Source of the DNA: Candidatus Hydrogenedentota bacterium
GTDB taxonomy: Bacteria; Hydrogenedentota; Hydrogenedentia; Hydrogenedentales; JAEUWI01
Length of the DNA: 5,023 nucleotides
Reading direction: 5' to 3'
Assembly (NCBI GenBank): GCA_030430835.1
Contig: JAUIKJ010000246.1
Coordinates: 1 to 5,023, forward strand
Below are positions 1 through 5,023 of this stretch, piece by piece. Every line of letters begins with the position of its first letter. Position 1 is the stretch's first letter. The translations under genes were made by a program, and so were the position numbers. A model generated the notes under the pieces. The model saw only the letters and a list, made by a program, of their open reading frames with translations, searched no databases and was not told where the DNA came from.

Positions 1-424
1 CCAGGACACGTAGTCCGGTCTCCGGCAGCCGCTGCTTCGGATCTTCGCGAACGCGACCACCTGCTGCGCCCATCGGCGCGGTGGGCGACCCTTGGCCTGC
101 GCCTACGATCGGGCCTTCCCCGGAAGAGGAGAGGTGCGCATGCGGTTGGTGATCGTCTTGCTCGTGGCCGTTGCCCTGGTGGTTGGGGAGGACGGCCATG
201 CCGCGGAGGCGGTAGGCGGTGGTGGTGGCGGGGTCGTGCGGTGGGGCTTCAGGGTAGATCGAGGCGATACCGATGGGGCAGTCGTTGAGGTAGCCCGCGA
301 GGTGGAGGGTGGCGGGGTCCTTGTCGCCGGGAAAAAGGGTGGCTTCGTAGGGCTGGTTGGGGCGCAGGACGATGTGGCGGATGGCGCGGATGGTGTCGAG
401 AGGGGCCGGCAGGATGAGGAGCAT
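1..424 (-). pseudogene. GNAT-family N-acetyltransferase, N-terminal half, probably frameshifted; runs off left edge
   Basis: From the ATG at 424 the frame reads MLLILPAPLDTIRAIRHIVL and then contains the hallmarks of a small GNAT family: LRPNQPYEATLFPGDKD, THLAG-like TLHLAGY, IGIAS and YRLRGMAVLP, ending in the acetyl-CoA pyrophosphate loop QGNGH (residues 83-87, about 164-178). Such enzymes move an acetyl group from acetyl-CoA to an amine; the substrate is unknown. After residue 87 the expected Leu-rich helix and the WCNAR/FYxxxGF region do not appear in this frame, although it stays open to base 1. The neighbouring frame shows better third-position GC and continues as SKTITNRMRT, but hits TAG at 103-105. 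A one-base indel near 160-166 would join the two frames. Family members are about 150 residues, so the C-terminus should lie close to base 1. There is no clear Shine-Dalgarno before the ATG, and no alternative in-frame start upstream. Genuine decay or sequencing error cannot be told apart here. Confidence 0.6.
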
Positions 425-437
425 GGTTGCGGGATCC

Positions 438-462
438 GGGGTCGGGGACTCGGGGTCCGGGG
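438..462 (+). other. G-quadruplex motif next to the GNAT start
   Basis: Four runs of four G (438-441, 444-447, 452-455, 459-462) are separated by loops of 2, 4 and 3 bases. Further G runs flank it at 431-433, 468-470 and 475-478. The tract is built from near-repeats of TCCGGGG/TCGGGG. It lies 14 bases upstream of the GNAT ATG on the opposite strand, so the G-rich strand is the template for that gene. The motif is seen directly; folding and any regulatory effect are inference. Confidence 0.5.
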
Positions 463-568
463 AGATAGGGTATCGGGGCTGAGGATAGTTTGCACGATGG
501 GGGGTGGTATTTTCACGAGACTTGGTGCCTGTCCGCGCCCTTTCGATCAAGGTGACCGACGTGCAGGT

Positions 569-733
569 CCGTCATTCCCGCGCAGGCGGGAATCCAGTGA
601 TCGTGGAATAGACGCTATTCGTGCAGGTCACCGTAGGTTGCGGTGTCCTATCAGGATTGCAGTTGCGCCCGATGGCGCAGCGTGGATTGTTGGCGCTTCG
701 CGCACTGGATTCCCGCCTTCGCGGGAATGACGG
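569..733. repeat. 165-bp element bounded by 31-bp inverted dRS3-like repeats (NIME/MITE-like)
   Basis: The arms at 569-599 and 703-733 are reverse complements at 30 of 31 bases; the one difference is at 583 versus 719. Each arm contains its own 20-bp palindrome of the form ATTCCC-N8-GGGAAT (574-593 and 709-728), with an 8-bp stem and a 4-base loop. This matches the dRS3 consensus known from Neisseria intergenic mosaic elements. Similar palindromes are scattered through many other bacterial genomes, where they give spurious peptides such as FPRRRESS and VIPAKAGIQ. The 103-bp interior holds two further small hairpins (606-620 and 664-679) and no ORF. No clear target-site duplication is visible. 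The pair could fold into one long stem at the RNA or single-strand DNA level. Whether it moves, binds an integrase or terminates transcription is unknown. Confidence 0.8.
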
Positions 734-755
734 TGTGGCGGCGCGCATGACAGAG

Positions 756-785
756 TCCCCCTTCGAAGGGGGATTTAGGGGGATG
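756..785. repeat. palindromic C5TTCGAAG5 dispersed-type repeat with ATTTAGGGGGATG tail
   Basis: Bases 756-773 are a perfect 18-bp palindrome (TCCCCCTTCGAAGGGGGA), followed by TTTAGGGGGATG. From memory, this resembles the widespread CCCCCTAAATCCCCCTTTGAAGGGGG family of intergenic repeats, which gives spurious peptides such as NPPSKGD or SPFEGG. It lies about 40 bases past the hydrolase stop codon. In the hydrolase transcript it would form a 7-bp stem with a UCGA loop. No U-tract follows, so it is not a textbook intrinsic terminator, although it could impede polymerase or protect the 3' end. Confidence 0.65.
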
Positions 786-823
786 TTGGGGTGGTGGTGA
801 TCGCTGGACCCCACACGTGGACG

Positions 824-1831
824 CTACTCCCCCGCTGCGGCGACGGCGAAGGTTTCTTCGATTGCTTCTTCGCCGGGTTCGGCGGGGGATTCGCCGGCTT
901 CCGGGGTGAAGCGGGCGAGCCATTGGGCGACTTCGTCGATGACTTCCTGCTGGTCGTAGTCCCAGAAGTAGACGTGGTTGGATTTGTGGAGCCAGCAGTA
1001 TTCTTTGTCGGCGCTGGCGAATTGTTCGACCGCGTCGCGGGCAGCGTCGAGGGAGGTGACCTTGTCGCCTTCGCTGTGTATGAGGAGGACGGGCATCTCC
1101 ATGCGCTCGAAGACATAGGTGGAATTCGCGCGGCGGCCGAGTTCGAGTGCGGCGAGCGCGCCGTCGACGGGGACCCAGTGGTAAGAGAGCACTTTCTCGC
1201 GGTTTTCGACGAGGTTTACCGGAGCGTTGGGACCGCGCGGCACCCACTCGACGGCGGGCCGCGCGAGGCGCGCCCAGCGCTCAACCGAGAGTCCTGCGAC
1301 GCTGGGGGTGGTCAGTCCGAAGAAGGGCGCGATGAGCACGAGACCGTCGACGGTCTGCTCGGCGGCCGCGAGGGAGGCGAGAGCGCCCCCCATACTGTGG
1401 CCTACGACGACGACCTGTTCATACGCACCGCGCAGCGCGCGGACTTCGTCGAGTACGCCCTCGAGCATGTCGTCTGCGGTGGTCTCTTCGAAAAGGTGCG
1501 GGGTGGTGCCGTGGCCGGGGACCAGCATCACGCGCACGCGCCAGCCCTGTTCTGCGATGCGATCGGGCAGATCGTTGTAGTTGTTGGGGGTGCCGATAAA
1601 ACCGTGAACGAAGAGGACTGCTCCCGGTGCATCCACGGGTCCGAGATCGCGCGGTTCGGCACCGCGCATAATGCCGGTCTCCGGGTCGCGCGCGGTTTGT
1701 CGTTCGTAGATTGCGACGCGCTGCTGGGCGACGTAGGCGTACATCACGGTGACCATGAGGATCATGGCCACGGCCCAGGCGAGCGCGCCCCACGCGCCGT
1801 CCGGCCGGAAGCGTTCTCGCCAGAGTTGCAT
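824..1831 (-). CDS. membrane-anchored alpha/beta hydrolase (carboxylesterase / monoacylglycerol-lipase-like)
   Basis: 335 residues. Residues 13-35 form one hydrophobic segment after an Arg-containing N-terminus, suggesting a signal anchor; which side of the membrane the catalytic domain faces is not certain. The fold signatures are in order: oxyanion-hole HGF (76-78), PGHG (105-108), nucleophile elbow GHSMGG with Ser146, acid Asp256 in HSEGD, and His286 in KSNHVYFWD. The triad is complete and the spacing is normal for esterases and lipases of the serine-hydrolase family. A Glu/Ala-rich tail (about 309-335) looks disordered. The ATG at 1831 is chosen because GAGGAG lies 7 bases upstream and because it sits 4 bases after the stop of the fusion gene, giving tight coupling. 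The substrate cannot be read from sequence. The neighbour suggests a lipid ester such as a lysophospholipid, monoacylglycerol or acyl ester, but that is inference. No classical intrinsic terminator follows; the repeats at 703-785 could end transcription. Confidence 0.92.
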   Translation of the reverse strand: MQLWRERFRPDGAWGALAWAVAMILMVTVMYAYVAQQRVAIYERQTARDPETGIMRGAEPRDLGPVDAPGAVLFVHGFIGTPNNYNDLPDRIAEQGWRVRVMLVPGHGTTPHLFEETTADDMLEGVLDEVRALRGAYEQVVVVGHSMGGALASLAAAEQTVDGLVLIAPFFGLTTPSVAGLSVERWARLARPAVEWVPRGPNAPVNLVENREKVLSYHWVPVDGALAALELGRRANSTYVFERMEMPVLLIHSEGDKVTSLDAARDAVEQFASADKEYCWLHKSNHVYFWDYDQQEVIDEVAQWLARFTPEAGESPAEPGEEAIEETFAVAAAGE

Positions 1832-1835
1832 CGGG

Positions 1836-4800
1836 CTACTCCTCTCCCACGTCGAAGGCAGCGGCCATTTTCTTTACCGCCTTGAGGTCCATCTTTCCCG
1901 TACCGAGCACGGGGATTTCGTCAATACGGTAAAACGAATTGGCCCTGGGAATCCAGAGCTTGGGCAGGCCGCACTGGTCGAGCTTGCCCAGCAGATCCTC
2001 GAGTTGGGGCTCGTCCAGGGTGTGCAGCACCACGAGACGCTCGCCTTTCTTTGCATCGGGCACGCTTGCGATGGCGAGGGCCTGCTCGGACAGGCCGAGG
2101 ACACTGTGCAGGGTTTCCTCGATCTTGTTGTGCGGCACCATCTCGCCGCCGATCTTGCTGAAGCGCGAGAGGCGATCGGTAATCGTGATGAAGCCGTCGT
2201 CACTGAGGGATGCGATGTCGCCCGTGGCATACCAGCCGTCCTTGAGTACGGCGTCGGTCTTCTCGGGTTGGTGGAGGTAGCCCTTCATGATGTTGGGGCC
2301 CTTGATCAGGAGCAGGCCCGCTTCACCGCAGGGAAGTACTTCCTCGGTATCCGGATCGATCACGCGCGCGCTCTGTCCCGGGAAGAGCCGACCAATGGTG
2401 CCATGGCGTGTGCCGCGGTAGCAGAATCCGGGGGACACGCAGTCGGGTGTATTTACCGAAACGGCCGGTGCGCACTCGGTGGTGCCATAGCCTTCCAGCG
2501 GCTCCACGCCAAACTTTTCCTTGAAGGCGATGCGCACGCGTGGCGAGAGTTTCTCCGCGCCCGTCACGACGAAGCTGAGGGCCGCGAACTGCTCGGTGGT
2601 GCATCGGCGGATGAAATGCTGTAGCAGCGTGGACGTGCCAATCATGATGCTGCCGCCATACTTCTTGGAGAGGTCGCCGATAATTTTGGGTTCCAGCGGG
2701 CTGGTGTGGTAAATCGCGCGCATGCCATAGCTCAGCACCATCCACATGGTCACGGTATAGCCGAAGGAATGGAAGATCGGCAGGTACCCGATCAGGCAGG
2801 TATTCTGGTGGTGGGGGAAAATTTCCAGGACCGCCTCGAGATTGGCGATAACGTTGCGGTGCGAAAGCATGATGCCCTTGGGATCGCCTTCGCTGCCACT
2901 GGAGAAGATGATGGTCGCGGTATCTTCCTGGGTGCGCGGCGGTGCGCCGAGCATTTTCTCGATCATCCGCACCGGCATGAAGAGCGCGATAAGGATGACA
3001 ATGATGCGATCCTTGCTCGTTACCGATTCACGGATATCCTCAAGAAATACCGCTTCGCCGGGTATCTCGACCGGCAGGCGCTCGAGCACCTTCTTCGCGG
3101 TGATTACCTGGGTCAACTTGCACTGGTCCGCGCAGGACTTGATGGATTCATTGGAGGCGGTGTAATTCAGGTTAACCGAGGTCCGCCCCATCATGGAGAT
3201 GGCGACGTTGGTCAAGACCCCGCCGACCGATGGCGGTACGAGGATGCCGACCATTTCGTTGCCGTCGAGGCGTTGCTTCAACTTGCGTGCGAAGGCGACG
3301 GACCCAACGAGCGCCTTGAAGTAGTTCAGTTCGCCGGACGCCACATCGGCCATGGCCATGCGCTTGAGGTTGCGGCGTCCCGCACGGAAGAAGCCGCGAT
3401 GGCACAGGTCGAAGCGCAGCGGGCGCTGCATGTAGGACTCGGTACCCAGTGCCTGGATTGCATTGCGCAGGTCTTCGGGCCGGCTCTCTCCCTTCATGGC
3501 AAGCCCAAAGTTGACATTGATCGGGTAGGGTTTCGTCTTCAGCTTCAGGCGCTGAATCTTGTCGCCCTCGAATCGGTATACCGCGCCCCAAAGCCGATCC
3601 AGGTGGACCGGGATTACGGGGGCATCCAGACCGGTGAGGATCTGGGCATAGGCATTCATGAAGGCCGGGGCCGTGCCGTCCCGCTTCATCGCGGGTTCGG
3701 TGGTGAGGCAGACCGCGTCGCCCTCGGCGATGGCCGCGCGAATCTTGCCGATGACAATCGCGTCGTCCGCATCGGGGTCATAGGTAATCATGCGGGTCAC
3801 TTCCGCGACCCGGCGCATCCACGGCACCCGCAGGATTTCCTCTCCGACCACGAATCGGAGGTTTCGATCGGTCGACGCGATGATCGCGAGGGTGTCGACC
3901 ATCGACACGGCGTTGGTCACGAATAGTGCGCCCCCGAACTCCGGCACGTTCTCGCGGCCCAGGGTCTTGACGCGGAAGCGCGTGTTCATGAGCGCCCAGA
4001 GGATCGAGCGGAGGAAGAGGTGTGGCAGCTTCAGGCTGATGTACAGGCCCACGACCAGCGACATGAGCGCGCTAATCAGGAAGATGTCGTAAGAGTCGAA
4101 CTTCATGAAACCGAAGGCCAGGTATGCGCCGCTGGCGATGAACATGCCGACGAAGGTCAGCATGTTGGTCGCGGCGATGATCCCCCCCTTCATGCCATGG
4201 GGCGCGCGCTGTTGGATGTTCGCCGCGAGCGGCACATCGAAGATGCCCGCGAAAAAGCCGAGCCCGAAGACAAAGAAGCCAAGCAGATAGTGATAAGCGC
4301 CAATGGTCACTGCCCCGTCCGCGTCTGGGAGCGGTGTGGTGGTGACGAAGAGTTCATAGAAGGTTTGGGGCAACCCCAGCAAGAGTGCGAAGATCGCCAT
4401 GCCCGCCGCACCGATGGGAATAAGACCCAGTTCAATCTTGCTTCGCGAGATGTAGCCGGCGAAGACGGCGCCGAAGCCGATGCCGATGGTGACCACGCCG
4501 ATGAAGATGGTGGCCTGGCCCTCGGGCAAGCGCAGGTCTTCGGCGAAGAAGGTCAGAATATTGAAGCGCGCCAGGGCACCGGCGAACCAGAAATAGACGT
4601 AGCCGAGGATGACATTGAAGAGGACTTTGTCCCGCCAGATGGCACGGAAGTAGGGCGTCATGCCGGCCCAGGGAATCACCGGAACGGGGATGTGCTGCTT
4701 CGGATTCGCCGCGGGCGGCTTGGCCATGAACAGCGAGGTAAAAAGGCCGAGCATCGAGAAACCGATGAGCACGATGGAGGCCAAATGAAGCTGATCCTGA

Positions 4801-5023
4801 AATGGCGCAAACATCCAGCCGGCAACCTGCACCCCAAGGATGATGGAGACGAGCGTACCCATCTGCAGGATGCCGTTGGCCCAGGACAGGCGCGACTCCG
4901 GCATGGTCTCTGGAAGGATCCCGTACTTTGTGGGCCCGAACATGGCGCTTTGCGTTGCCATCAGAAAGAGGATGCCCCAAATGAACAGGGCATTGCCGGA
5001 GTAGAAGGCGAGGCCGCCGAGGG
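1836..5023 (-). CDS. aas: LplT-PlsC-Aas fusion: MFS lysophospholipid transporter / acyltransferase-like domain / acyl-ACP synthetase (5' end beyond window)
   Basis: The frame is open through the right edge, and in-frame sequence upstream of the Met codon at 4961 (ending NALFIWGILFL) is still MFS-like, so that Met is internal. 1061 residues are visible; I infer that roughly 70-90 are missing. Residues below count from that Met. Residues 1-312 are hydrophobic MFS segments with the LplT-type FGPTKYGILPE motif. Residues 318-490 are a PlsC/LPLAT-like domain that keeps motif IV (APVIPVHLDRLWG) but has Ala351 where the HxxxxD histidine belongs and TTEP (420-423) in place of FPEG. Residues 520-1030 are an AMP-binding domain with P-loop SSGSEGDPKG (687-696), EGYGTTE (823-829), TGD (913-915), RLSRFSKIGGE and the C-terminal lysine Lys1023 in GTGKMD. 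In E. coli, LplT flips lysophosphatidylethanolamine inward, and Aas activates fatty acid onto ACP and reacylates the lysolipid. Here transport and activation look functional; reacylation is doubtful. The gene overlaps no other and is followed after 4 bases by the hydrolase gene. Confidence 0.93.
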   Translation of the reverse strand, partial: LGGLAFYSGNALFIWGILFLMATQSAMFGPTKYGILPETMPESRLSWANGILQMGTLVSIILGVQVAGWMFAPFQDQLHLASIVLIGFSMLGLFTSLFMAKPPAANPKQHIPVPVIPWAGMTPYFRAIWRDKVLFNVILGYVYFWFAGALARFNILTFFAEDLRLPEGQATIFIGVVTIGIGFGAVFAGYISRSKIELGLIPIGAAGMAIFALLLGLPQTFYELFVTTTPLPDADGAVTIGAYHYLLGFFVFGLGFFAGIFDVPLAANIQQRAPHGMKGGIIAATNMLTFVGMFIASGAYLAFGFMKFDSYDIFLISALMSLVVGLYISLKLPHLFLRSILWALMNTRFRVKTLGRENVPEFGGALFVTNAVSMVDTLAIIASTDRNLRFVVGEEILRVPWMRRVAEVTRMITYDPDADDAIVIGKIRAAIAEGDAVCLTTEPAMKRDGTAPAFMNAYAQILTGLDAPVIPVHLDRLWGAVYRFEGDKIQRLKLKTKPYPINVNFGLAMKGESRPEDLRNAIQALGTESYMQRPLRFDLCHRGFFRAGRRNLKRMAMADVASGELNYFKALVGSVAFARKLKQRLDGNEMVGILVPPSVGGVLTNVAISMMGRTSVNLNYTASNESIKSCADQCKLTQVITAKKVLERLPVEIPGEAVFLEDIRESVTSKDRIIVILIALFMPVRMIEKMLGAPPRTQEDTATIIFSSGSEGDPKGIMLSHRNVIANLEAVLEIFPHHQNTCLIGYLPIFHSFGYTVTMWMVLSYGMRAIYHTSPLEPKIIGDLSKKYGGSIMIGTSTLLQHFIRRCTTEQFAALSFVVTGAEKLSPRVRIAFKEKFGVEPLEGYGTTECAPAVSVNTPDCVSPGFCYRGTRHGTIGRLFPGQSARVIDPDTEEVLPCGEAGLLLIKGPNIMKGYLHQPEKTDAVLKDGWYATGDIASLSDDGFITITDRLSRFSKIGGEMVPHNKIEETLHSVLGLSEQALAIASVPDAKKGERLVVLHTLDEPQLEDLLGKLDQCGLPKLWIPRANSFYRIDEIPVLGTGKMDLKAVKKMAAAFDVGEE
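1839..1844 (-). promoter_or_regulatory. Shine-Dalgarno (GAGGAG) of the hydrolase gene, inside the fusion gene's last codons
   Basis: Read on the minus strand, GAGGAG is both the two final Glu codons of the fusion protein and a strong ribosome-binding site 7 bases before the hydrolase ATG. The upstream TAG (1836-1838) and the ATG (1829-1831) are 4 bases apart. This geometry supports translational coupling and fixes the hydrolase start. Confidence 0.8.

Larger units (their letters stand above)
425..823. other. gene-free intergenic segment made of repeats
   Basis: No reading frame here has protein-family resemblance or a supported start. From the hydrolase side it contains a short spacer, the C5TTCGAAG5 repeat, 17-20 bases of spacer, the 165-bp inverted-repeat element, about 90 bases without any feature I can name (479-568), and the G-rich tract. 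A 10-bp direct repeat CGTGCAGGTC occurs at 560-569 and 620-629, once just outside and once inside the inverted-repeat element. I could not pick out a convincing -35/-10 pair for the GNAT gene on the minus strand. Confidence 0.6.

Noticed and set aside
1..102. Resemblance of RPPRRWAQQVVAFA to the tail of eukaryotic LINE reverse transcriptases
   Set aside because: The match covers only about 14 low-complexity residues and does not continue in any frame. The context is bacterial, so chance is likelier.
103..516. 137-codon Pro/Ser/Thr-rich minus-strand frame starting at a GTG
   Set aside because: Most of it is the out-of-frame shadow of the GNAT N-terminus. Only its last 20 or so codons may be the shifted continuation of that gene.
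569..733. CRISPR-like array
   Set aside because: There are only two repeat copies, in inverted rather than direct orientation, separated by 103 bp, and no cas gene is present.
756..773. Palindrome as a rho-independent terminator of the hydrolase
   Set aside because: The stem is good, but no U-tract follows on the minus strand, so it does not meet the usual definition.
791..1885. 364-codon open frame on the plus strand
   Set aside because: Antisense to the hydrolase, whose catalytic motifs are intact. No recognisable domain and no ribosome-binding site.
1749..2624. 291-codon open frame on the plus strand
   Set aside because: Antisense to the synthetase C-terminal region and the start of the hydrolase; no motifs.
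2706..3926. 406-codon open frame on the plus strand
   Set aside because: It lies wholly antisense to the conserved PlsC and synthetase domains. The translation is His/Asp/Gly-rich with no family motif, as expected from the mirror frame of a GC-rich gene.

Overview
This is a GC-rich bacterial fragment, probably from a Gram-negative organism. The main evidence is a membrane-phospholipid repair gene of the LplT/Aas type, whose known function is tied to the inner membrane of envelope-bearing bacteria. The sequence does not allow a species or phylum call. All recognisable genes lie on the minus strand, so transcription runs from the right edge to the left.

Right two-thirds (1836-5023): one very long gene, open through the right edge so its 5' end is missing. 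It is a three-part fusion of an LplT-like major-facilitator lysophospholipid transporter, a PlsC/LPLAT acyltransferase-like domain, and an acyl-ACP synthetase (AMP-binding) domain. In E. coli the same functions are split between LplT and the two-domain Aas. The synthetase motifs look intact. The acyltransferase domain has lost its catalytic histidine (Ala in the HxxxxD box) and its FPEG box (TTEP), so it may be a pseudo-enzyme. This is the most notable feature of the window.

Middle (824-1831): a membrane-anchored alpha/beta hydrolase with a full Ser-Asp-His triad. It starts four bases after the stop codon of the fusion gene, and its Shine-Dalgarno lies inside the last codons of that gene, so the two are almost certainly co-transcribed and translationally coupled. 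A plausible but unproven reading is that the hydrolase cleaves acyl esters and the fusion imports lysolipid and/or activates the freed fatty acid.

Intergenic segment (425-823): about 400 bases without a gene, but rich in structure. It holds a palindromic C5TTCGAAG5 repeat just after the hydrolase. Next comes a 165-bp element bounded by 31-bp inverted repeats that match the dRS3 (ATTCCC-N8-GGGAAT) type of dispersed repeat. A G-rich tract with a four-run G-quadruplex motif lies immediately upstream of the next gene. I see no convincing promoter.

Left end (1-424): the N-terminal half of a GNAT-type acetyltransferase. Its family resemblance stops abruptly after the acetyl-CoA loop, consistent with a frameshift, so it is a probable pseudogene or a sequence error.
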